Below are positions 52,141-64,000 of a stretch of 64,000 nt of DNA, piece after piece. Source of the DNA: Chelonoidis abingdonii (Eukaryota > Chordata > Testudines > Testudinidae); the NCBI RefSeq assembly GCF_003597395.2, contig NC_133790.1, positions 20,860,869 through 20,924,868 of the forward strand, given 5' to 3'. Below the pieces are notes generated by a model. That model was not told the origin of the DNA and did no database searches. It was given only the letters and a program-made list of their open reading frames with translations. The translations under genes were made by a program, and so were the position numbers. Within the stretch, counting starts at the first letter, position 1. Every line of letters begins with the position of its first letter.

Positions 52141-52639
52141 TATGTAATGACCTTAATATGTCAGACAACGAGATAACCCAAAGCCTGGATCCATTTTTGG
52201 CTCTGGTTCTGACATGGAACTTTGTTCTTGAAGCCCTTCTCTGATTCTCGCTGTACTAAAATATAGGGTTTGGGTTTTTTACCTCACAGGTATAAAGGAG
52301 CATTTCATATATCATTATCAGCTACAATTGACAGGAGAGCTGTACTCTAGCTGCCCAGTTTAGCAAGTCTAGAGAACCACTTTGTTCCATTTTCTGATTA
52401 TGCCTGATGACTAAATGGGAAAAAGCGCGACCAACTGATAGTTGCTGGTTTCTCACAGAATTGTGTAGATTTCCAGAACAGTAGACTGTTGCACTAATTA
52501 AAATAAGCATTAACTCAACATAATACTTTGTCAGACAGACATTCCTATGCCTGACTTCGACCTCAGTTGCACTAGTTTTCAGGATAGCTCCATAAACTTG
52601 ACTGGCATTTTTCCTTATTTGAGCTGCAGTCCTGTAATT

Positions 52640-53540
52640 GGATCTCTTGAGGGGCACCCCTGTGGGTACATGGATTAGCCACTGGGCCAATGCCCAGGGG
52701 CCCCCAGCCAAATGGGGGGCCCCGGAAAAAATCCACTGCAGGAGGTGGAATCCCGGAGTCCAGAGCAGGAGAAGCCCTTGCACCCTGACCCTGCTCCACA
52801 GCAGCAGCGCAGGGTGAGGGAAGCCCCAGTGCCCTCCCTTTCCCTGCAGAAGCTGTGAGATGGGCGAATCCCTCCCTCCCTCCCTCTGCCCAGGGGCCCC
52901 TGATCCCATCTCCGCCAGAAGCCAAGGGATGGCGGAAGCTCCCACCCCAGCGATCCCCTAGACCCCATCCCTGGCAGAAGCCATTGGATGAGGGAACACC
53001 CCCCAAAGTGAGCCCCGGCCACATCCCTGGCAGAAGCCAAGGAATGGGGAAAGGGACGGGGGAACTCCCTCTTCCCAAGCAGCCCCTGACTCTGTCCCCG
53101 GCAGAAGCCAAACAATGGGGGAAGCTCCCCTCAGCAGCCCCTGTCCATGGCAGAAGCCAAGCGATGGGGACAGAGCTTTTCCAGTCTTGGGGCCGAAGTG
53201 GGGGGCGTGTGTGTGTGCAAAAGGAGTTGCAGGGCTGCAGTGGGGGGGCTGGAATGGGGAGACCCTGGGTGGAACAGGAGCGGCTGCAGGGATGGGCAGA
53301 AAGGGGTGGGGTGGTGGGCCAGGCTGCAGTCAGTGGATGAGGCCACAGGCAGAAACAGTGGGGTGGGAGCCCCCCACTTGCTCTGGCCCGGGGCCTCAGG
53401 AAACCATAATCTGCCTCTGCCCACAGACTTCAGTGGGTTCCATGCAAGTGCCAGGGCAGATCCTTGTGCCTGCATGGATCCCATGGCAGTATCGGGGCCT
53501 TGAAGTGTGGAATCTGAATCAGGCCCAATGAGTCTGTAAT
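52640..53540. repeat. G/C-rich block with degenerate minisatellite
   Basis: From about 52808 to 53175 a unit of roughly 50-65 bp recurs around the phrases CTGGCAGAAGCCAAGGGATG, GGGGAAGCTCCC and CAGCCCCTGA, six or so degenerate copies. The block opens with GGCCAATGCCCAGGGGCCCC and is followed by a C/G-rich tail. Open frames across it on both strands are by-products of the repeat. Confidence 0.8.
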
Positions 53541-54579
53541 CAACATCATCAGTTAGGAAGAGTCAGTTCCCATTTTCAGTGGAGCTTTCCATTCACTTAA
53601 TTTGTTTAATGGACTGCAAAGTACAGCATACTATGATGGATTGGCAGTTCCATAAACATATTCCTTGCCAGAATGCATTCATCAACTGTGATTAAGATTC
53701 TCACTCTGAGTCTGAAAAGCAACTTTTGAACATACAGTATTGTTGTGTGTGGTTTTCTTCAGTGATTCTAAATGTCCATCATTATGGCATGTCCATCCTG
53801 GGGATATTTTAACCTCCAGGTGCTTTGATAAGCTTAATTTCGCCAATAGTATGGAGTAAATAGAGCTCTCAGCTGTTTAATAAAACAAAATAATGTTTTA
53901 AAAATGTCTAAAGGAAGGGTATAAAATCAGAGCATTAGTGAGATTCATTTCTCTGGGAGTAGAATCCAATAGGATATTTCATGTTATTTTTACCTTTTTA
54001 ATTGTCTCTGCCAGTTGTTATGGGTTTTTAAAGAGCTTTGATTATATTTTCTGGTGCCCAATAACATGAATAAGTCTGTTCAGAAAGAACCCTTCTGTGT
54101 ACACCACTTACTTGTAAAGCAGAAGGGGTTCCTCCTCTCCCGCTAGTGGCACTCTGCCAAACTCACTTGCGTCTTCTAGCAGCTCAGCTGCTGACTTCTT
54201 GGTCAATTACTCATGAGAGAAACTCGCTTTTAGATCATTCTGTGTTCAGATTCTCATTGCCAAGATGGGCCAGCTCAAAATAAATATTTGGGTCATTTCC
54301 CTTGAGGGGAGGACGGAAAGTCCTGAACACTTGAAAATCCATCCTATAAACCACATAAAATCTGTGTGAAAGGGAAACTTCTAACCCCAGCATATTTGTA
54401 GAGCCCATGAAAGATAACAAATTAATGAGCATCAGGGTAGAACATAAGGAAGATCAAATAAGGATACACACAGATGGAGATGAATGGCTTCCTGATACAT
54501 GTATAAGAAGATTCTTTGAATACAGGATGGGGATCTTTGCTCACTGAAGTAAATGCCAAAATTCCCATTGACTGGGGTG
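53541..54579. other. Intergenic, nothing recognised
   Basis: AT-rich single-copy-like DNA; no gene or element was recognised. Confidence 0.4.
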
Positions 54580-54922
54580 TAGGGTGACTATTTCGACCGG
54601 GACAGTCCCTTTTTTAAGCCCTGTCCTGGCTGTGAGGATTTTTTTCCCTCCAAAAATGGGCATTTGTCCTGTTTGCTCTTGCCGACTTGATCTGTTGACA
54701 AATGACCACTTTTGTCAAAAAAGCAGGTTGCAGTGTGGAGGAACATGGGAGTGGGGGCAAGCAGAGATGCCAACCCTGCTCTGGGCCGGGGGGGTGCAGG
54801 AAGGGGAGGCAGCTTTCATGCTTGCAGGGGCATGGCAGTGACCAGAAACAGCCTCGTGGGGGTGCCCTCTGGCAAGCAGCTGGGGGTATCCCATTTTCCC
54901 TTTAGGAAATGTGGTCACCTTA
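54580..54922. mobile_element. Miniature element with TAGGGTGACxATTT ends
   Basis: The left end TAGGGTGACTATTTCGACCG and right end AAATGTGGTCACCTTA are inverted termini. The inside includes GGGACAGTCCC and a G-rich stretch. This family ('gtagggtgacca...') is common in reptiles. No target duplication is clear. Confidence 0.7.
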
Positions 54923-55229
54923 CATCTCAGTCCTGCACCAGGGAGATCAAACCACCGTAGCAGAGGTGCCTACAGAGGGCAACATTCTCAAGATGCTTTA
55001 TTTTTAAACTATTTGCCTAAGGAACATTTAGGATAAAGCCCAAAGAAGCTAGATGCTCTCGGAAGTGAGGCCCAGCACAATAGCTGCTGTTGGGTCTATT
55101 AAAAGTGGAAACAAGGACAGCATGCTTGGCTTCCTGGAAAGGCTTACATTGCCCTGTAGGCACCCTATCGGTTGATTTAGAGAGTTGATGCTGATCTCTG
55201 AAAGGTAGACACCCTCTCTAGCCTTGATT

Positions 55230-55515
55230 CAGTATTGCCAACCCTAGGGATTAAAAAATCATGAGACACTTAATGAAACTGGCTTCAAAATTATGAAACT
55301 TATCAAAAATTATGTATGTTGGGTGCTTTTTATTTTTCTTTTGGTTTCTGGGCCTTTGTGGGTACTTTTGGGTCATATTTTTAAGCTTTTCTCTGCCACC
55401 AGGAGGCCTAGAAATGTCCTTTTTTAAAATGAAAGCTGAGATTCTGACAATCATCTGGTTTCAGGTACTTTTATGAAAAAGACTATCACAGAACTCATGA
55501 GAATTGCCATCACTG
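55230..55515. mobile_element. 'CAGTATTGCCAAC' family element, most complete copy
   Basis: The left end is CAGTATTGCCAACCCTAG and the right end GAATTGCCATCACTG. It contains AAAAATCATGAGACACTTAA, TTCTGGGCC and GAGAATTGCCATCACTG. At 286 bp it is non-coding. It is related to 39063-40099 and 51863-52140. Confidence 0.75.
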
Positions 55516-56955
55516 CAGTGATGAACTGAAAGAATCCATAAAAGTGGGGGGAGGAAAGGAGTGTGTTTGGAAAAACAGCAGGTTCTTAGGGCTCCAGAAT
55601 CCTTCCTCTATCATGGATAATGTGGAAACAGCTACTCAGTATCCGATTAGGCATTGGGTAAAATATCGGGTGCAAGATGTATGTTTTAGGAATGAGTCTC
55701 AGCAATAGGGGAATTACAATTTTTCCAACTTGCATCAAGTAATCAGGCCTCACTCACCTTGAGTTTTATGTTTGGGAGCTGTAATCTGCTGATTTAATGC
55801 TGACTCCCCTTTTTGATAGCATTTTGGAATCAGCTACGGCTCCTGAACATGAATCACTGCGGTTTGATTCTTATTCTTGCATTGCTTCAGCTTTGCGATA
55901 GAAAACACACATGAGAGTGTTTGCTGCTATAGGCTGGAGATTTGTGTCACATCAAATTAGGCCTAAAAGTTGTTATTTGATTGATCTGATCTCTATTTTT
56001 AATTATTTTTGAAAGCTTGTCCTTTTCCTCTATCCCCTTAAGAAATAATGGGGAGTGGATCGAGACAAGTGGTATCTTACAGCATGATAGCAGCAGGAAT
56101 TTTTCAGGTGTATCCTTAATGCTGTTTTCATTAGACTGTTTTGAATACATAATATTTACTGTTATCTGTTATTTCCTCGTTTCTTGTGTTTTTTTTTAAT
56201 GCTCAAACCTATACATTAAGTTTAAAACTAAAATCAAGACATATCTTGTATCCATGTCCATTTTATGACTTCATGAGGCTGTGTATTAGATACCCAAACT
56301 GTGTTAAAATGAAATTAAGGGGTCCATTTTTGACATGGGGCCGACTATCTATTAATGGAGAGATTACAAATCTAGCATGTTTTGGAATGTATTCAGACTC
56401 CTCCAGGAAAGGAACCTTTTTAGAACAGCGATGATCTTACTCAGGGCCACATTTTCTACTGGTTTAAACTAAACCGGCTGCCAATGGCTCTGTGGGGCCA
56501 TTGCAGCAGTCAGAAAGGATCACCATAGTGCAAGGATGCTCTGCCACACCTCCGTTCTCCTGGAAAGGATGGCCTGGAAAGGATGGCTTAGGGCCAACTA
56601 CACTAATTCGCTACCATCCAGGGATAATCTACACACAGGGGGAGTTCTCTGCTGCCAGATTGCCACATTTAAGTCTGCTTTGTACCAGGAGACCAGTACA
56701 AAGCAGGTATCACAGGGTTAAAGATCTGCCCTCAATCTTTAACTCATTGGGGCAAGTTATTTTTATTTTTATTATTATCAATTATTACTACTTTATATTG
56801 CAGTACAACTTGAAGGCCACAATGAGAATCATGGCCCTATTGTATGAGATATTGGACAAACAGAAAAGGTAGAATTTTTCTGGAGAATTTGTGGCAAAAT
56901 TCCTGAAACACCTAAAAATCACTTAATACAAGGAATCTTTGTCATTCACTTTTCT
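55516..56955. other. Intergenic, mostly unassigned
   Basis: A stretch at 56440-56740 (CTGGTTTAAACTAAACCGG and later GTACCAGGAGACCAGTACAA) looks repeat-derived, but no termini were found. Confidence 0.4.
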
Positions 56956-57156
56956 AGGGACCTCGGGTCATGATGGAGTCTCCATCATTTTCAGTTTTTA
57001 AGTCAAGACTGGATATCTTTCTGAGAGATTATGCTGTATCTCAAACAGAAGCTGTGGGCTTGGTGCAAAGGTTACCGGGTGAGACTTATTGGCTAGTGTT
57101 ACGCAGAGTCATACTAGATAATCATAATGGTCCCTTGTGGCCTTGAAATGTATGAA
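56956..57156 (+). repeat. CR1 3' fragment
   Basis: TTTTTAAGTCAAGACTGGAT begins a CR1 ORF2 end. AGAGTCATACTAGATAATCA and TAATGGTCCCTTGTGGCC are its 3' tail. Confidence 0.8.
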
Positions 57157-57448
57157 TCTCAAAGAAGACATGGTCCCTGCCTCAAAGAGTTTACAATATG
57201 AAGAGAAAGAAAACACAGCAAGGGATTGTAAAACAATAGCAGGAATGAGGGGAGGCAGCATGAGGGTAACAGTGATGAGATCTCGATGTTACATAGGCTG
57301 GCTATGTGCACAGCATGATGGTTCCAAATTATAGTTTGTTTGTTTAAATTAATAAGACTGTGGGGCAGCATAGATGAAAGAGCAGAGCTGTTTGCAAGAG
57401 AGATGCACACTGGAGTCAGTGGATGTGTGCCATTGACGGTGGGTACCT

Positions 57449-57612
57449 TAAGAACATCAGAGCGGCCATACTGGGCCAGACCAATGGTCCATCTAGCCCA
57501 GTATCCTGTCTTCCAACAATGGCCAATGCCAAGTGTTCAGAGGGAATGAACAGAATAGGCAATCATCAAGTGAGCCATCCCCTGTTGTCCACTCCCAGCT
57601 TCTGGCAACAAT
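57449..57612 (-). repeat. CR1 3' UTR fragment
   Basis: On plus it reads AAGAACATCAGAGCGGCCAT, TGGTCCATCTAGCCCAGTAT and CTCCCAGCTTCTGGCAAC. It is the reverse complement of the CR1 tail seen at 17800-17995. Confidence 0.92.
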
Positions 57613-58744
57613 TGCTACTAAAGACTGAATTTTGTTATGAGATTATCTTCCCTGGAGAATACGTGGATCCATTTTTTTTTCTGGGTTTGTTTCCAGAGTG
57701 AATGCAGATTTAAGAAGATCAGTTCTCAAAAAAACACCAGTACTCTTGTCCATATGCACTAGTCATTATTGTGTTCTCTTGTCTTTCGATAGGGTGTCTC
57801 CTACAGATTCTGAATGCACCTGCATATTATCACTGCTTGTCACACTACCCCCCATGCCAGTAACTTCACTCCTGGCAGTGACTCCCAATCCGGCACACAT
57901 GGTGTACAAAATTCTGCACTGGAGTGAACTAGTGCAGCTCCATTGACTTTCATGGAGGTGGGCCATTTACAACAGAGAATTTGGCCCACAGGGTTTAGTA
58001 TTACATACACTTACATAGCATTCCATGTGTTGGACCCTATTGCACTTCTGATCAGTGGCGGCATGGCACATATCTTCTGTTGCTTTTCGGAGACTCCGAG
58101 AGGGAGGGGAGGGCCTTTCCTGTGTGAATTTTTTCAGTTCAGAAATGTAGACACAGTTCCAAAGCTGAAGGCGAAGGGTGAGAACTAATACATCTGCAAG
58201 TAATATTGCTCTTGGCTGTAACACAAAACAGTCAGTGCCTGATTACAATATATGTGAACATTCAGTAACAGTGATGAGATCTTGCCATTTAACTCAGCCT
58301 GAGACTTCTTGGCATTGTAAGATAACAGTGCTTCCATGGCAGATGGATGAGATATCTGTGGTATACTGATGGCATAGCATCATACTGTGGTCACAATAGC
58401 ATAAGATTAGTGACAGCTATGGTAACTTATAATAGACTATGTCATCAGAAAGTGGTGGGGACCGACTGCTGTGGCACTTTAATATTCCTCATCTGGGAGA
58501 GCTCACAGAGCTCCTCAGAATGCTGCTCCCAGCAGCTGAGGAGGCTGTGGGAGAACTTGAAGGGAATCATAGAACCTCAGGCAGATAGAATGAGTGGGTT
58601 GCTTCAGGAGAGACTTCTGTGCTGAGCAGAACCAGGGGCGGAGGTGGGGGGGATGACCCCCTTCCCCTGCCTCAGGATAGGTCAGTCAGCCTACTGTCAT
58701 TCCCCCCACACAGACACAACTTTCCTCTCCCTTCCCCTCCCGCT
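57613..58744. other. Intergenic, nothing recognised
   Basis: No gene or defined element was seen. Confidence 0.4.
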
Positions 58745-59045
58745 TCAGTTGAAAAGGGCTTGACAGTCTACTAGGATGCCCCTGGAACACTGGGATTAAG
58801 AAACCTGCATCATGTGATGCTGTACTTGCCCCATGAGGCATTACAAACCCTTTCCAAAGCACCTTGCGGCCAGTTGCACAGTGGGATCGCTACCCACAGT
58901 GCACTGCTCTCTGTGTCAATGCAAGAACTGTTAGTGTAGATGCATTCTGCTGACACAGGGAGCATAGTGTGGACATGCAACAGCAGTTTAGTTAAAGCTG
59001 CATAACTTTTGGTGACAAAATTTTGTAGAGTAGACAAGGCCTTAG
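58745..59045. mobile_element. Miniature transposon right half (GTAGACAAGGCC end)
   Basis: The right end TTTTGTAGAGTAGACAAGGCC is the inverse of the left end at 19133. Inside are TTAGTGTAGATGCATTCTGC and GACATGCAACAGCAGTTTA. The left border is not found. Confidence 0.6.
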
Positions 59046-60624
59046 TTTGTGGCACAACATGGGCATCCACTCTCAGGTTTCTGGCTCCCTCGCCGTTTCC
59101 TTTCTTGTTTGGAGGCACACCTCTCTCTCCCTCCTGAGCAGGGTATTGCCAGACTGAACAGTTTCTTGTTATTCCCAGCAAAAGACAGTCTGCCTAAGCA
59201 GGTCTATTTTTTTGTCTCTTTGGAGACTAATAACAGTGTAACATCCTACAGTTACCACACAGTTCTTTAAAAGCCAGAATATTTTATTCTTAAAGTAAAA
59301 GCATTACAGAGAAAACATATTAAAAACAATAAAAGAACCTACACACATGCAAATGAAGCTAACCGGAGATCACCCCAACTTTAACATGGGCTCTGGCTGG
59401 AGCAGTCCTTCAAAACCCCAGAAAAGTGTCTTGTCTATGGTCACAAATTCATTGCAGCCTCAGCTCAGAACTAGCCCACTCATGGAAGTTTAGTCCCTTC
59501 TATACAGTTCAGGGGTCTTTGATCTGGAGTTTCCAGGAGCAGGTAATCATTAGATAATAGGTTTCCTCCCAAATACCTCCTAGGAAACTCACATCACACA
59601 TATTGTCCCAAACAATTCTTTGAAGTGCCTGACATTCCTAAGGTTTACAGTAGTCGATCTCCTAGAAAAGTTACATACAGTCCTACAATAACACATAAAC
59701 GTTGCATTTTTAATGCAATGGATGCCAAGGGTATTAAACCTACTAAGGTTTGATCAAGATGTTGCAGGAAATTGCCCTCTGTCACAAGAGCTACCAGTGA
59801 CTGCACAACATCCTGGGCAAGGTTCTTCCATTGCTTTGCACTGCAATATATTATTCAGGAGCAGCGAAGGAAAATGTTTTCAGCACGCATGTGCACGCCC
59901 CTCCACCCGCCTACATCCTGAGTGGTGGAGCAAAAATGCCCAGCCAAATACTGTGAAGCAGCAGTGTCTCCTAGAAGTTTGCCCTGCTCTTCTGCCTCTA
60001 GAATCGGACCTGGTTGTGTCAACACATTGCCTCATCACAACCCGCTATGATCATATATTGCTACACTTTCACAAAGGAGACTCTATAATCTGCAGGCTCC
60101 ATTTGATGCCAGAGGTCCTTTCTCCTCCTTCAGTTCTTTCTGTTTTAAGGTAAGGGGAGTGTCCCTCCCTTGTCTGTCTCTGGGTCACTTGTGAATTCAC
60201 AGCTGCATGTGGGCAGAGAAAGCCATGCCTAGGGCTACAGGGAAGCTTTAGGAAACAGTGCCAGATTCTGCAGAATCGTCATCCATCCCTTCCTCCTGCC
60301 TGCCAGCTTCTGCTGAAATGTTTTGGAAAAACTGCAGAATTCACTTATGAAAATAGAAATAAATTGGACACAGTTCACTGTTGCCCATTCACAGCAAGAG
60401 GTGAAGACCTGTGAAATGAAAATGGAGGAAGTGGTACCTAATAGTTAAAGCGGGGAACAGCATGTCTGCACCCCTCGGTTCTATTCTTGAGTCTGCCATG
60501 GACATGGGCAAGTCACTCAGATCTTGCTAAGCCTCTGCTTTGCTAATATGGATAATAAGGTTTCCCTGCAGTCCAAAGCCCTATGTACTCTGGGTAAGCT
60601 GCACCCAAATTATGAATTAATGGA
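59046..60624. other. Intergenic, nothing recognised
   Basis: Open frames at 59713-60153 and elsewhere match no family I know. A region near 59270-59345 is A-rich. Confidence 0.4.
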
Positions 60625-60712
60625 AATATCCTATCTCCTAGAACTGGAAGGGACCTTGAAAGGTCATTGAGTCCAGCCCCCTGCCTTCACTAGCAGGACC
60701 ATGTACTGATTC
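60625..60712 (-). repeat. 3' fragment of tRNA-derived SINE
   Basis: CTATCTCCTAGAACTGGAAG and GTCCAGCCCCCTGCCTTCAC match the tail of the SINE at 45155-45336; the tRNA-like head is absent. Confidence 0.8.
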
Positions 60713-60930
60713 TGCAGCTTTTGGTGGAAATTCTTCCGCAGCTTCAGATCAATTTTGAAAATGGAGAATGGAATGAAATTTGAAAATGGATACTATCTGT
60801 AAAGCTGCATGATTAAAGATGACCATTTTATATCATTGATATCACTGTTATACACGGCAACAAATCTGTCACAAAATATATCATGTGATGTGTCAAAGAA
60901 AAAGCTACAATCTATCCATGTATCCAGGGT

Positions 60931-60997
60931 CATACCTTCTCTGGAGCACAGCAGGCAGGGATCACTGTCCTCCCCACATGCATCTGATGAAGTGGGT
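60931..60997 (+). repeat. Left arm of a 67-bp inverted repeat pair
   Basis: CATACCTTCTCTGGAGCACA to TGAAGTGGGTA is nearly the exact reverse complement of 61983-62050. Only a few differences were seen. Confidence 0.9.
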
Positions 60998-61869
60998 ACG
61001 CTAAAGTTATATACAATATACAATGGCTATACAATATATTTGTATCTCCAACCTGTGTTTTGTTCCTGAGTGACATCCACTGGATAGAATTGACATTAGG
61101 GCTAGGCAGCTCTGTACTGATGGCCCATCAAGGATCGCAGCTCTCAAAATGGGCCACTGAAGAAACTCATCCCATCCTGCTCTTCCTGAGGATGCCTCAG
61201 ACAGCCAGGAGCCATTGACCACCCACTGTGATTCAGCAAAACATGTAGGGGCAAGTAATATGCTCATGTGAGTGTGGCATTATCAGTGTAGCCTTTCCAG
61301 GTACCCGATCGCACTATCACCCGCACAGCATACCTTGTATCATTTATTTTGATGTTTGGTTTCGTTACACTGCCTCCACATATTTGGTTTTCATTATGCC
61401 ACAGATGGTCACCTTTAGGTTTTAGACTGAACTACCCATTAAGATAAATGGGGCAGTTCCCAGAGCTATGATATCAGGCTGTCTGCAGACTCAATGAGAT
61501 AACACCGCACACTCATGTTTCAAGATTTTCTTCACAGCCGTGAGGGCTGGGAGCATAATTTTGTTACAGTGAAAGCAGAGTTCTGGAGCATGTTTCTCTG
61601 TGAAGAGGTGAAATCCATGACAACAGAATTGTGGAATACATGGGGTTCTGCCAGCAGTAACGAGACATGTCTGCAGGATCAGTTAATGGTTGTAGAGTGA
61701 TGTGAGGTCTTTGGACAAAAGGTGCCTGAGAAATGCAGAGTAATAACATGAGTTTGACTAGGCCAAGAAATGTAGGGGCAGGCTACAGGAGCCCCTTCTC
61801 TCTTGCTGAAGTCTCCCCTGCACAGGGGACAACCATACTCTAGCTACAGAGCACTGGGCAGCACAATGT

Positions 61870-62008
61870 GGGGAGTATCAGAGGGGTAGCCGTGTTAGTC
61901 TGGATCTGTAAAAAGCAACAAAGAGTCCTGTGGCACCTTAAAGACTAACAGATGTATTGGAGCATAAGCTTTTGTGGGTTAATACCCACTTCGTCAGACA
62001 CATGTGGG
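61870..62008 (-). repeat. Dispersed reptile repeat (TATCAGAGGGGTAGCCGTG)
   Basis: On plus it reads TATCAGAGGGGTAGCCGTGT, CCTGTGGCACCTTAAAGACT, ACAGATGTATTGGAGCATAA and ACCCACTTCGTCAGA. It is a very abundant dispersed repeat of turtles and other reptiles. Its minus-strand order matches 22251-22340. Its class is not certain. Confidence 0.85.
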
Positions 62009-62050
62009 GAGGACAGTGATCCCTGCCTGCTGTGTTCCAGAGAAGGTATG
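61983..62050 (-). repeat. Right arm of a 67-bp inverted repeat pair
   Basis: This is the reverse complement of 60931-60997. The arm includes the end of the dispersed repeat above and about 45 bp beyond it (GTGGGGAGGACAGTGATCCC, TGCCTGCTGTGTTCC). Confidence 0.9.
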
Positions 62051-62054
62051 TCCC

Positions 62055-64000
62055 TGGCCCCTGAACACTGGCAAGTGTCAGCAGCGCTATGTTCAGGTGA
62101 GGCCTGTGAATCTTCCTCTGCACAGTGTAGCCTGATTTAGGGTGCAGTGATGATATTAATTTGGATAATATGGGAATGTAATGTATTAATTTTATTTGGA
62201 TTTAAGTAATATTACTAATAATTAATAATCAATATTAATTGGTATGATTTTAGGCTCGCCAATCTGTTTGATCAGAAGATAAAAGTTCTTGTCCCGAATC
62301 AGATTCCACAGAATTTACAAAGGACCATCGGGGGTATGACAGGAAGCTCACACTGAGACAGATATAGCCTTAAAGACTTTTTATTAAAATCAATAATAGT
62401 AATTAAATGGTAAAATAATCAGAGTTACAAAGTTACAATTGCATTACTGCTATTCAGAAGATACATATGATAATATAGTATTATATGCAACAAAGCTTTG
62501 GTTAATATACTCACACCCTTCCTCGATAACCTGGTGGTAAAAGGCACAGGAACAGCCTTGTGGTTCAGATTTCTTAATTCTTGAGTGAGGGTTGCAGTGC
62601 TTAGAAGAAACTAATGCTACAAGCAATTAAACTGAACTTAGGGTTTACTTGACTAACTTAAAATCAAAACCTAATAAAAAATAAAACTTGGGGAAACCAA
62701 GCTTAGCCTAGTTCCTTTGAAACTTATAGTTTAAGAAGAACAAGTGCAGCCTATTAATAGTAACCGTCATCATAGATAGAGCAGATAGAAAGATATAGTA
62801 GAAATAGAATGTAAGTGAGAAACGGGGTAAAGTGAGAATCGAGTACCCTATTGAGGTGGGTCACTTCTTTTACAGGGCAAATGCCGGAAATCCTTCCTCT
62901 TATGCCAAATTTCATTCCTCACCCACAGAAATGTTAGGGTACACTACCGCATAGGCTAATATGTATGTGCGTATTGATGACAGGGATGTATGCACATCAG
63001 CCTCTTGTGGTGTACTTGTTAAGTCTATGGGTACAACACTGAAAACCCTCCTATGCCATTCTCCATTGTTTATTGGTCTAAATAAAAGGTCATGGACATA
63101 GGTGTGGGTACTCATCTATTTAGGTAGCAAGATATAGATCAACTTTGCTTTCTGAATAAAAGGTCTTAATATAGATATGCTAACTTTGCCTTAGCTTAAC
63201 ATACAGGATATGGCCTATAGGTCTCTTGCATTACAGCCAAACTTATTTTAATATAAATCTATAAACCTATTACAATAAACTAAATACTTAAACCATATAT
63301 ATATGTAAGCAAGCAGGTTAGTCCTATAGGCTACAACAGATCCGCCAGCTATTGCCCCAAACATTTGTGGGGAGGCATGGTGGGGAGGATGGCACCAACT
63401 CTACTGAGGTTATTTGAGCTGTCAGCTCCATAGCCATAGGGGAGATTTCTCAACTAACCCGGGGGCTTATGAATTAAATTGCTGTGCTACAGATAGAGCT
63501 GCCAACAGTCCCTTTTTACAGGGGACATCTCTTATCTTTTCATCTCTGTACCACAAGACCCGGAGTTGCTGAGTGCTGCAAAAAGCAGCGAGAAACACCC
63601 CTGGCGAATGTAGGTGAGTACTGCCTATAAATTATTATTATTAATACTAATAATGATGATAATACTGAGGGCAGGGGTGCTAAGAAAACAGCACCTTATT
63701 TTTGAAATATAATGTTGGCAACGCTAGCTACAGATGACACATTACTGTTGCTCCTAACACAATCCAGACCAGGTCACAGAGTATCCCTTAAATCCCATTA
63801 GCAGAGAGGATAAAGCATGGCTGAATTTGGGGAGGAATAGATAGTTTTTCCCTTAGCACTGTGGAAGTTGACAATTTGCAGGGTGATAGAACACAAATCC
63901 CACAATGTTGCCATCATATCTAGACAGAGATTACATTAATTCCATCCTCATATTGGACTCTGTCATTAAATTGCAATCAGTATTGCACAGAGCTCCTGTG
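62055..64000. other. AT-rich intergenic DNA to window end
   Basis: No gene was seen. A possible degraded element with GCCAACAGTCCCTTTTTACA at 63497 and TTGGCAACGCTAGCT at 63714 might be one more inverted-terminus repeat. A short (TAATAA)-type microsatellite lies at 63629-63664. Confidence 0.45.

Noticed and set aside
52322..53531. Overlapping frames of 117-207 codons
   Set aside because: They cover a degenerate minisatellite and C/G-rich repeat, with no family match and frames open on both strands at once.
59713..60153. 146-codon plus-strand frame
   Set aside because: No recognisable motif, no splice or promoter context, and base composition like its surroundings.

Overview
This window is vertebrate nuclear DNA, most likely from a turtle (Testudines). 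It has two interrupted, intron-rich genes on the minus strand. The rest is repeat-rich sequence typical of reptiles: many CR1 fragments, a tRNA-derived SINE whose other end resembles the CR1 tail, a Penelope-like element, and short hAT-type elements with 8-bp duplications. The species call is an inference from repeat types recognised by eye. No bacterial genes, CRISPR arrays, rRNA or intact tRNA genes were seen.

Genes. (1) One exon of a CCDC74-type coiled-coil gene lies at 7283-7564 (minus). A CpG-rich block at about 8345-8860 is its probable promoter and first exon. Its remaining exons were not found and probably lie off the left edge. (2) SMPD4 (sphingomyelin phosphodiesterase 4, neutral sphingomyelinase 3) runs on the minus strand from a CpG-rich promoter near 38470-38720 to a stop codon at 12121-12123. 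Eighteen coding exons could be read with GT-AG borders and matching phases. One internal exon, expected between 34291 and 32998, was not found. The order CCDC74 then SMPD4, both on the same strand, matches the human 2q21 neighbourhood as I recall it.

Layout. 1-3050: a decayed LINE of the Jockey/CR1 group with endonuclease, reverse transcriptase and a C-terminal Cys/His-like tail; its style is more familiar from invertebrates. 4983-6715: a hAT-type element and an LTR-like repeat. 7283-8860: the CCDC74 exon and CpG block. 10007-10951: a duplicated 190-bp block downstream of SMPD4. 11591-38720: SMPD4 with intronic repeats, including a Penelope-like pseudogene (19232-20500), CR1 tails, a MIR-like SINE, palindromic miniature elements and a 61-bp minisatellite beside the promoter. 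39063-64000: no confident host gene. It holds a nested repeat, CR1 endonuclease remains, a Tigger-like miniature element, a broken hAT transposase gene invaded by a SINE and a G-rich minisatellite, further miniature elements, CR1 tails and an inverted pair of 67-bp repeats.

Most of the DNA is a record of repeated transposon insertion around one conserved housekeeping gene. No intact novel system was found. The observations most worth checking are the unusual LINE, the absent SMPD4 exon, a fresh 40-bp tandem duplication next to an SMPD4 splice acceptor, a G-rich core shared by otherwise different hAT-type elements, and one unidentified exon-like open frame at 40304-40480.
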